From assembly GCF_918697865.1 (NCBI RefSeq), contig NZ_CAKKMV010000004.1, forward strand, positions 248,001-312,000: a DNA stretch of 64,000 nt, given 5' to 3'. Numbering within the stretch: position 1 is the first letter of the stretch; the number at the start of each line of letters is the position of its first letter. The notes below the pieces were generated by a model that saw nothing but the letters and a program-made list of their open reading frames with translations, was not told where the DNA came from and did no database searches. Below, piece after piece: positions 8,361 through 15,249 of this stretch. Origin of the DNA: Massilia sp. Bi118 (lineage in GTDB: Bacteria; Pseudomonadota; Gammaproteobacteria; Burkholderiales; Burkholderiaceae_D). The position numbers were made by a program, and so were the translations under genes.

Positions 8361-10844
8361 TTACTGGCCGCCGACGTTCATGTTGCTCTGGACGTTGACG
8401 CTCTGCTGCACCAGAGAGGAGATGCCGGTGTTCTGGCTGATCACCATGATGCCTGCCGCGTTCTGGCCGGCGCCGCTCATGTTGTTCGACATGTTGAAGG
8501 TGCCGGCATTGACGCTGTTCGAGCCGCCGTTGCCGCCTGCACCCGCACCGCCCATGCCGCCGGTACCGTTACCGGTGGTGATCGCTGCCAGGTCGCCGCC
8601 ACGGCCGGCAGTGCTGGTACCGCCTGCACCGCCCGCGCCGCCTGCACCGCCCGAGGAGCCGCCGTTCGAGGCCGCGCCGCTGGATGCCGCACCGGTGGCC
8701 GACGAGCCGCCCGCACCACCGGTGCCTGCGGTATTCGAAGCCGAACCGCTTGCCGCGCCTGCGCCACCGGAGGCGCCTGCACCGCCAGCTGCACCGTTGC
8801 CGCCGGTACCGGCAGTCGAGGTGCCCGAAGCGCCAGCACCGCCGGCACCCGAAGCGCCTGCAGTGTTGCCGGCGCCTGCGCCGCCGGTGCTGGTGTGGCC
8901 CGAACCTGCGCCGCCGGTGCCGGCAGTGGCTTCGCCGCCTGCTGCGCCTGCGCCTGCCGTGTTGGTGGCCGACGAACCTGCGCCGCCCATTGCACCGGCA
9001 CCGCCTGCTGCGCCTGCGCCGCCTGCGCCGCCTGCTGCGCCGTTACCGCCGGTGCCTGCTGCGCCGCCGGTGGTGGTGCCGGCGGTCGAGCTGTTGGCGC
9101 CCGAGCTCACAGTGCCGCCGGTCGCGCTGTTCGAGCCAGCGGTAGCCGTGCCGCTTGCGCCGCCGGTGCCCGGGTTGGTGTCCGAGCCGCCCGACATCCC
9201 GCCTGCGCCGCTCGTTGCGTTGCCGCCGGCAACGCGGGTTGCGCCGTTCGAAGCGCCGTTGTCGCCGGTCGAGGCGCCGGCATTGCCAGCCGAACCGCCT
9301 GCGCCGGCCATGCCGCCTGCACCGCCGGTGCCGGCCATGCCGCCTGCGCCGCCCGATGCCCCCGAACCGCCAGCGCCGCCGGCGCCGCCGGTTGCCATGC
9401 CGGTACGGCCGCCGTTACCGCCGTCACCGGCCGTTGCGCCGCCGGCGTAGCCGCCGTTGCCGCCCATATTGCCGCCGGCGTAGCCGCCGTTGCCGCCCGA
9501 AGCCGCGCCGCCTGCACCGCTGGCGCCGCCGTAGCCGCCGTTGGCCGACGAGCCGCCGCCTGCCGCGCCCGAACCGCCGGCACCGCCTGCACCACCCGAG
9601 GCGCCCGAACCGCCTGCGCCGGTGGTCGAAGCAGCGCTGGAGCCGCCTGCGCCGCCCATGCCCGAGGTCGAGCCGCCCGAGGTGGCCGAGCCCGAGGTTG
9701 CCGAGCCGTTCGAAGCCATGCCGCCTGCTGCGCCTGCGGCGCCGTTGGCGTTGCCCGAGGTGGCGCCCGCGCCGCTGGAAGCGGTCACGCCGCCGGCGCT
9801 GCCTGCCGCGCCCGCACCGCCGTCACCGCCGGCGCCGTTGGCGTTGCCGGTGTTGTTGGCGACGTTGCCGATGTTCGACACGTTGTTGCCGGACACCGAA
9901 CCGTTCAGGCGCGAGATTGCCTGGGCGGTCGAGGTGTTGTAGGCGTTCGACAGGTTCGAGGTCGCGTTGCCGGTGTTCGAAGCAGCTGCGCCGACGCCCG
10001 AAGCGCGCGACGCGCCGTTCTTGCCGGTGCTCTGGTCGCGGTTGTCGCTGTTGTCCGAATTGTCGGACATGTCGCGGTTGTCGTTATTCGAATTACGGGT
10101 GCTCTGGTCACGCGAGTCGCTCGTGTTGTTCGAGTTGTTCATGCTCTGGTTGCGCGAATCGCTCGTGTTGTTCGAGTTGTTCGTGCTCTGGTTGCGCGAG
10201 TCGTTGTTCGAATCGCGGGTGGTGGTGTTGCCGGAGTTGCGGTTGGTGGTGTTGGTGGTGGTGTTGGTGCGGGTGGTGCTGTTGTCGTTGTTCGACGAGT
10301 TCATGCTGTTGTTGCTGCGGTCGCTGCTGTCGGCATTCGTGGTGTTGCCGCTGTTGTTGGTGCTGTTGTTGCTGCTGTCCGAGGTGTTGGTGCTGCGGTT
10401 GCTGTTGTCGGTGCTGGTACGGGTGCTGGTACGGGTGGTGCTGTTGTCGTTTTGCGACGAGTTCATGCTGCTGTTGCTGCGGTTGCTGTTGTCGTTCGCG
10501 TTGCTGGTGTTGGTGCTGTTGTTGCTGTTGTCGTGCGTGCTGTTGTTGCTGCTGTCGTGCGTGCTGTTGTTGCTGCTGTCGTTGTTCGACGAATTCATGC
10601 TGCTGTTGGTGCGGGTGCTGTTGTCGTTCGCGTTGCTGGTGTTCGTGCTGCTGTTGCTGTTGTCGTTGTTCGACGAGTTCATGCTGCTGTTACTGCGGTC
10701 GCTGCTGTCGGTAGAGGTGTTGGTAGTCGTCATATTGCGGTTCGACGTGACGGTGCTACCGCCGCGGGCCGTGATGTCATCGGCGGCCGAAGCGCTCAGC
10801 GAGAAAGCGAGCGAGATGGCGGTTACGAGCAAAGTCTTGTTCAT
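8361..10844 (-). CDS. Giant low-complexity secreted protein, likely fibre or amyloid subunit
   Basis: The 827-residue product has a signal peptide (MNKTLLVTAISLAFSLSASA). It is followed by about 250 residues almost only of Asn, Ser, Thr, Asp and Arg, with repeated NSSMNSSNNDNS-like units. A short non-repetitive linker with AQAISRLNGSVSG follows, then about 440 residues of Gly/Ala-rich GGAGGAGG-type repeats resembling silk. The last 50 residues carry NNMSG, VISQNTG and SSLVQQSVNV. No catalytic motif is present. Context (C39 peptidase, coiled-coil pore, sigma-54 promoter) suggests an exported matrix fibre. The ATG at 10844 has AGAGGGG 7 bases upstream and begins the signal peptide. Long antisense frames here are repeat artefacts. 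Confidence 0.75.
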   Translation of the reverse strand: MNKTLLVTAISLAFSLSASAADDITARGGSTVTSNRNMTTTNTSTDSSDRSNSSMNSSNNDNSNSSTNTSNANDNSTRTNSSMNSSNNDSSNNSTHDSSNNSTHDNSNNSTNTSNANDNSNRSNSSMNSSQNDNSTTRTSTRTSTDNSNRSTNTSDSSNNSTNNSGNTTNADSSDRSNNSMNSSNNDNSTTRTNTTTNTTNRNSGNTTTRDSNNDSRNQSTNNSNNTSDSRNQSMNNSNNTSDSRDQSTRNSNNDNRDMSDNSDNSDNRDQSTGKNGASRASGVGAAASNTGNATSNLSNAYNTSTAQAISRLNGSVSGNNVSNIGNVANNTGNANGAGGDGGAGAAGSAGGVTASSGAGATSGNANGAAGAAGGMASNGSATSGSATSGGSTSGMGGAGGSSAASTTGAGGSGASGGAGGAGGSGAAGGGSSANGGYGGASGAGGAASGGNGGYAGGNMGGNGGYAGGATAGDGGNGGRTGMATGGAGGAGGSGASGGAGGMAGTGGAGGMAGAGGSAGNAGASTGDNGASNGATRVAGGNATSGAGGMSGGSDTNPGTGGASGTATAGSNSATGGTVSSGANSSTAGTTTGGAAGTGGNGAAGGAGGAGAAGGAGAMGGAGSSATNTAGAGAAGGEATAGTGGAGSGHTSTGGAGAGNTAGASGAGGAGASGTSTAGTGGNGAAGGAGASGGAGAASGSASNTAGTGGAGGSSATGAASSGAASNGGSSGGAGGAGGAGGTSTAGRGGDLAAITTGNGTGGMGGAGAGGNGGSNSVNAGTFNMSNNMSGAGQNAAGIMVISQNTGISSLVQQSVNVQSNMNVGGQ

Positions 10845-10907
10845 TCGATTTCCCCTCTGGGTCTGATTGGTTGGATAGATCGGCTGTAGCGCCGACACTT
10901 TTGTCTA

Positions 10908-10924
10908 TTGCACAACCAATGCCA
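10908..10924 (-). promoter_or_regulatory. Sigma-54 promoter of the amyloid-like operon
   Basis: On the minus strand this reads TGGCATTGGTTGTGCAA: GG and GC exactly 10 bases apart, fitting the -24/-12 consensus TGGCAC-N5-TTGCA. The expected start of transcription, about 12 bases downstream, falls near 10898 and leaves a 54-base leader to the ATG at 10844. A sigma-54 activator gene lies immediately upstream, which strengthens the call. Confidence 0.75.
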
Positions 10925-11052
10925 GCTACATGGATGAGTTCGCTAAGTATTTGTTTTTGTTGACTTTGTCCGTATCGTCCTACGGGCCTGTCAGTCATAT
11001 TCCGGCACGAATTGTCGAATTTGCCGAAGAACTGTTTCAACTCCGGTACAGG

Positions 11053-11101
11053 TGTGTCCACTTGAGTCTGGCAACGCACAAATGTATCTGGACACAGTGT
11101 C
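11053..11101. promoter_or_regulatory. Inverted repeats, candidate activator binding site
   Basis: TGTGTCCA at 11053-11060 and its exact inverse TGGACACA at 11089-11096 flank 28 bases. The second copy is part of the perfect palindrome GACACAGTGTC at 11091-11101. They lie 130-190 bases upstream of the sigma-54 promoter, a usual distance for an upstream activating sequence of a sigma-54 activator. Confidence 0.45.
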
Positions 11102-11126
11102 ACACCTTGTTACAGCTGTTAAGGGC

Positions 11127-12461
11127 TTAGGGACGCATGTTGTGTTTGCTCAGAAGCCGGTACATCGTGGTCCGCGAAACGCCCAGGTCGCGCGCGGCGC
11201 GGCTGACGTTCTGGCCGCTGCGTTCGAGGCAGTCACGCAGCGCACTGCGCTCCGAACGGGCCCGCGTGTCTTCCAGCGCGGCGGAGATCGGCGCCGGTAT
11301 GCCTCGCGTCAGGCCGAGGTCTTCGGGCGCGATCAGGCGTCCGTCGGACATCACCATCGCGCGCCGTACCCGGTTGATCAGTTCGCGCACATTGCCGGGC
11401 CAGTCGTGGTCGAGGATGGCGGCGATCGCGCGGTCGGAGAAACCCTTCAGGCGCGGCGCCTTCTCGCTCGCATACAGCTGGAAGAAGTGCTCGGCCAGCG
11501 CCACGATGTCCTCGCGGCGGTCGCGCAGCGGCGGCACCGTGACCGGCAGCACCGCCAGGCGGTAGTACAGGTCTTCGCGGAAGTCGCCCTTGTTGACGGC
11601 CTGCTGCAGCTGTACGTGGGAGGCGGCGATCACGCGCACGTCGACGCGGATCTGGCGCGTGCTGCCGACCCTGCAGATGGTTTTCTCCTGCAGGAAGCGC
11701 AGCAGGTTGGCCTGGAGGTCCTTCGGCAGGTCGCCGATCTCGTCCAGGAACAGGGTGCCGCCGTCGGCCGATTCGATCAGGCCGGCCTTGCCGCGGGTGG
11801 CACCGGTGAAGGCGCCGCGTTCGTAGCCGAACAGCTCGGACTGGATCAGGGTGGGAGAGATGGCGCCGCAGTTGATCGGCACGAAGGGCCCGGCCGCGCG
11901 CTCTGAACCGGCATGGATGGCCTGCGCCGTCAGCTCCTTGCCGCTGCCGCTCTCGCCCCAGATCAGCACCGGGGCCGCGACCTTGGCGACGCGCTCGATC
12001 TGGGCCCGCAGGCGTACGATCGCGTCGCAGTGGCCGATCAGGGGCGAGTCGGCGTTGTCGTGGTCGATCAGCTGCTGGCGGCGACGCTTCAGCATGGCCC
12101 AGCCATGCGCATGGCCCAGGGTGTGCGAGAGGCGGACCGGATCAGGCGGCGCGGTATGGTAGTCGCACAGGTGCTCGACCACCAGGTCGCGGTAGAGCGT
12201 CGAATCGAGATCGCGCGGGCTGAACACGCCCACCCATTGCATATTGCTGTGACGGCGCAGGAAGGCGTCGATATCGCCTGGGCGCTGTTGTTCGCGGTCG
12301 TGCATGAGCAGACCGACAAGGTAGTGGCTGTTACGTAGTTCGCGCGCGGCCTCGGCCAGGCTCGTGACGCTGCAGATCTCCCAATCCGGCATGGTGTCGC
12401 ACAAGAGTGCGTCCGTATCCACATGCGCGGGGGCGATGCACAACAAGCGTTTGTGTGCCAT
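11127..12461 (-). CDS. VpsR-like sigma-54-dependent transcriptional activator
   Basis: The 444-residue product has an N-terminal receiver-like domain (about 1-130) without a convincing phosphoacceptor Asp pocket, then an AAA+ sigma-54 interaction domain with Walker A GESGSGKE (169-176), the GAFTGA loop (216-221) and Walker B GGTLFLDE (234-241). A Fis-type helix-turn-helix follows at the C-terminus (about 405-440: VSRAARDLGVSRTTMYRLL). The architecture matches VpsR-type activators that control biofilm matrix genes. GGAGG precedes the ATG at 12461. It lies directly upstream of the operon that has the sigma-54 promoter and probably drives it. Confidence 0.9.
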   Translation of the reverse strand: MAHKRLLCIAPAHVDTDALLCDTMPDWEICSVTSLAEAARELRNSHYLVGLLMHDREQQRPGDIDAFLRRHSNMQWVGVFSPRDLDSTLYRDLVVEHLCDYHTAPPDPVRLSHTLGHAHGWAMLKRRRQQLIDHDNADSPLIGHCDAIVRLRAQIERVAKVAAPVLIWGESGSGKELTAQAIHAGSERAAGPFVPINCGAISPTLIQSELFGYERGAFTGATRGKAGLIESADGGTLFLDEIGDLPKDLQANLLRFLQEKTICRVGSTRQIRVDVRVIAASHVQLQQAVNKGDFREDLYYRLAVLPVTVPPLRDRREDIVALAEHFFQLYASEKAPRLKGFSDRAIAAILDHDWPGNVRELINRVRRAMVMSDGRLIAPEDLGLTRGIPAPISAALEDTRARSERSALRDCLERSGQNVSRAARDLGVSRTTMYRLLSKHNMRP

Positions 12462-12869
12462 CTATCCTCCATGAAAAACGAGTGCGCCAGTCCCGCGGAC
12501 GAGGCTTACATCCATGAAGATCGGCGCAACAATGCATAAAAATTGTAACTTCTTGTAGGACTACATGCCGTTCAATAGCCAAGAGGAAATAAACATTCGT
12601 CAATTGGCGTTTATGCAATATTATGCCGCGCGTTTCTGAACAGTGGCGGACGATACGAACCGCGTCCTCAGAGGGAGAAAGCATGAATTTCCCCTGCCGG
12701 ACCCGGCTATTCTGCTACCCGAAAGTTACAAGCACGTAACGGGGCGGCGCGTCGAAGCCAGCGCAAAGAGAGAGGCGGTGTGATGGGGAAGATACTGAAC
12801 GATGTAGTCCTGTTCGGACTACGAAGGCCACACCGGAGGGACCGGTGTGGCCTGAGAATGCGTCTGCGC
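12462..12869. other. Intergenic region upstream of the activator gene
   Basis: These 408 bases hold the promoter side of the activator gene and the 3' flank of rlhA; no coding sequence is supported. A small palindrome TGTAGGACTACA is at 12554-12565. Two stem-loops occur near the rlhA end, listed separately. Confidence 0.5.
12804..12853 (-). terminator. Tandem hairpins downstream of rlhA
   Basis: Stem one is GTAGTCC / GGACTAC (12804-12822, loop TGTTC). Stem two is a perfect 12-bp stem AGGCCACACCGG / CCGGTGTGGCCT (12825-12853, 5-base loop). They lie 17 bases beyond the rlhA stop on the minus strand. No U-run follows, so termination may be partial or Rho-assisted. Confidence 0.6.
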
Positions 12870-14840
12870 TCAGGCGCGCGGGCGGGTGCGGTGGAAGACC
12901 AGGGGGCTGTAGGGGATGGCCGAAGGCGGCGGCGAATTCAGGATATGCGGCTTCATCGCGCCGATGATGTGCATTTCGCAGGGCTTGCAGTCGAACTTCA
13001 GGGTATAGCGCTCGTCGCCGCTGACCAGGGTCATCGGTTCCGCACGGACCTGGCCCTGCACACCCTGCACGCCCTTGGCCTGCTTCGGGCACAGGTTGAA
13101 GGAGAAGCGCAGGCAGTGCTTGGTAATCATCAGCGAGACTTCGCCCGGCTCCTCGTGCGCCTCGTAGGCTGCGGCGATCAGCTGCACGCCGTGCTTGTGG
13201 TAGAAGGCGCGCGCCTTTTCGTTGTAGACGTTGGCCAGGTAGCTGAGCTGGGCTTCCGGATAGCTTGCCGGCGGCTCCGCGGCCGGTGCGCGCTCCGGGC
13301 GCTCCCAGCTCGCCAGGCGCGCAGCCTCATGGGCGGCAACGGCGTCGCGCCGCAGCGCGTTGATGGCGCTGGAGGGCACGAACCAGGGCTGCGAGAGCTG
13401 CAGTTCGATGCTGCGCGCCTCGAACATGGTGTTACCGAGCTTGCCCAGGCTGGTGCGCAGGCCGGCTTCGGCCTGTTCCGCCTGCTGGGCCGGCTGCAGG
13501 GCCAGGGACGCATCGGCGTGGCTGGCGATGCCGTCTTCGTCCGTGATACTCAGGCGCAGTCCGTTCGGCAATTCCGACAATTGCAGATCGACAGCGACGC
13601 GGCGTTCCGAGGATTTCTTGGTCAGCGCCGATTCCCACTGGTGGTCGCGGTTGCGGCTGAGCGCCGTGCCGACCTTCAGTCCCACCAGGCTGGACACCGG
13701 CTCGTTCGGGAATACGCGCCAGCGCTGGCCTTCGGCATCTTCGCCCAGCTTCTGCACGGTATTCGCCTGGATGCCGACCGTTTCACGCTTGTGCATGTAG
13801 TTCAGGCCGTCGCCGTTGGCCATGGCCGCATTGGTGAGCAGGTCGAAATTGTCGCCGCCGATGCGCGTGACGGTCCCCAGTTCGACGCCTACGTACTTGG
13901 GCGAATCGAAGGCGCCGATGGTCTCCTTGCGGCCGGTAGCGAAATAATCGGTGTGGCCGCGGTGGAAGTTCTTGTCGACGTCCGGCGTGAACATGATGCT
14001 GGTGCGGCCGCTGGAGGCAGCCGCCAGTTCCGGGCGGCGTTCCAGGATCTCGTCCAGCAACAGCCGGTAATGGGCGGTGATGTTCTTCACATAGCCCATG
14101 TCCTTGTAGCGGCCCTCGATCTTGAAGGAGCGGATGCCGGCATCGACCAGCGCTTCCAGGTTGCGGCTCTGGTCGTTGTCCTTCATCGACAGCAGATGTT
14201 TCTCGAAGGCGACCACGCGCCCCTGGCCGTCCGACAGCGTGTAGGGAAGGCGGCAAGCCTGCGAGCAGTCGCCGCGGTTGGCGCTGCGGCCGTTGTCCGC
14301 GTGCGAGATATAGCACTGGCCCGAGAAGGCCACGCACAGCGCGCCATGGATGAAGTATTCGAGCGGCGTCTCGACCTGGGCGCGGACCGCCTTGATCTGC
14401 TCGATGGTCAGCTCGCGCGCCAGCACCAGCTGCGAGAAGCCGACCTGCGAAAGAAATTTCGCCTTCTCGACCGTGCGGATGTCGCACTGGGTCGAGGCGT
14501 GCATCTGGATCGGCGGCAGGTCCATCTCCAGCAGGCCCATGTCCTGGATGATCAGGGCGTCGACGCCGGCGTTGTACAGGTCCCAGATCTGCTGGCGCGC
14601 GGTCTCCAGCTCGGCGTCGTGCATGATCGTGTTCATGGTCACGAAGATGCGCGAGCGGTAGCGGTGCGCGAACTCGACCAGCGCCGCGATGTCCTCGAGC
14701 GGATTGCTGGCATTGTGGCGGGCGCCGAAGGCCGGGCCGCCGATGTACACCGCGTCCGCGCCATGCAGGATGGCTTCGCGGCCGATCTCGGCGGTTTTGG
14801 CGGGGGACAGCAGTTCGAGCTGGTGGGCGAGCAGGGACAT
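12870..14840 (-). CDS. rlhA: U32-family 23S rRNA C2501 hydroxylation protein
   Basis: The 656-residue product is a peptidase-U32-family protein of the same length as E. coli RlhA (YdcP, about 653 residues), which makes 5-hydroxycytidine at position 2501 of 23S rRNA. Seen: the N-terminal TIM-barrel start LELLSPAKTAEIGREAILHG, GADAVYIGG, the U32 signature in FIHGALCVAFSGQC followed by GDCSQACRLPY, and two C-terminal Cys (DCKPCEM). The clustered Cys probably bind an iron-sulfur cluster. The gene stands alone on the minus strand and is followed by two hairpins. Confidence 0.88.
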   Translation of the reverse strand: MSLLAHQLELLSPAKTAEIGREAILHGADAVYIGGPAFGARHNASNPLEDIAALVEFAHRYRSRIFVTMNTIMHDAELETARQQIWDLYNAGVDALIIQDMGLLEMDLPPIQMHASTQCDIRTVEKAKFLSQVGFSQLVLARELTIEQIKAVRAQVETPLEYFIHGALCVAFSGQCYISHADNGRSANRGDCSQACRLPYTLSDGQGRVVAFEKHLLSMKDNDQSRNLEALVDAGIRSFKIEGRYKDMGYVKNITAHYRLLLDEILERRPELAAASSGRTSIMFTPDVDKNFHRGHTDYFATGRKETIGAFDSPKYVGVELGTVTRIGGDNFDLLTNAAMANGDGLNYMHKRETVGIQANTVQKLGEDAEGQRWRVFPNEPVSSLVGLKVGTALSRNRDHQWESALTKKSSERRVAVDLQLSELPNGLRLSITDEDGIASHADASLALQPAQQAEQAEAGLRTSLGKLGNTMFEARSIELQLSQPWFVPSSAINALRRDAVAAHEAARLASWERPERAPAAEPPASYPEAQLSYLANVYNEKARAFYHKHGVQLIAAAYEAHEEPGEVSLMITKHCLRFSFNLCPKQAKGVQGVQGQVRAEPMTLVSGDERYTLKFDCKPCEMHIIGAMKPHILNSPPPSAIPYSPLVFHRTRPRA

Positions 14841-14954
14841 GGCGGCTTTTGTGCGGATGGTGCGAAAGGCGGAAATTATAGTCGGATCAAGGGTTTATGT
14901 CATTGTGTGAGCCTGTAAAATACAGCTTTGCAACCGCACGTACAGAACATTCGC

Positions 14955-15203
14955 ATGGAAACCAATGATCAGCGCTACCTCGTCCAGCAAAACAAAGTTG
15001 CCGACGACGCCAAAGCCGCACCCGTATTCGCCAAGGTAATGCGCAGCAAGGAAGGCAAGTTCGAAGGCGTTTCCTTTATCAGGAACAAGGAAAAGGCGAC
15101 CGTGATGACGGTCGCCGAAGCCCAGGAGGCCGTCGATTGGGCGACGAAAAAGAAGGGCAACGCCAAGGACTACGTGACCAAGATCATTTGCGTCGGACAG
15201 TAG
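14955..15203 (+). CDS. Small conserved hypothetical protein
   Basis: An 82-residue soluble, Lys-rich protein (METNDQRYLVQQN..., ending KIICVGQ) with no recognised domain. The ATG at 14955 was chosen; a TTG at 14928 in the same frame would add nine residues. No strong ribosome binding site is visible. It is convergent with the molybdo-enzyme gene and separated from it by a hairpin. Confidence 0.55.
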   Translation: METNDQRYLVQQNKVADDAKAAPVFAKVMRSKEGKFEGVSFIRNKEKATVMTVAEAQEAVDWATKKKGNAKDYVTKIICVGQ

Positions 15204-15222
15204 TGCAGCTTAAATCAGCGAT

Positions 15223-15243
15223 GGTGGGCACATGGTGCCCACC
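15223..15243. terminator. Hairpin between convergent genes
   Basis: A perfect 9-bp stem GGTGGGCAC / GTGCCCACC with a 3-base loop stands between two converging genes. It may terminate both; it could also be one copy of a dispersed REP-like palindrome, which only a genome search would tell. Confidence 0.55.
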
Positions 15244-15249
15244 CTACCG

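Noticed and set aside
7699-10889. Very long plus-strand frames rich in Pro/Ala or Cys/Arg
   Set aside because: They are antisense to the Gly/Ala and Asn/Ser repeats of the minus-strand fibre gene; the repeat keeps several frames open. They have no ribosome site and no non-repetitive domain.
12554-12565. Palindrome TGTAGGACTACA upstream of the activator gene as a regulator site
   Set aside because: It is a single short copy with no known matching regulator; GGACTAC also occurs in the rlhA terminator hairpin, so chance cannot be excluded.
12780-14918. 712-codon plus-strand frame
   Set aside because: Antisense of rlhA, whose own translation matches a known family along its whole length. High GC keeps the opposite frame open.
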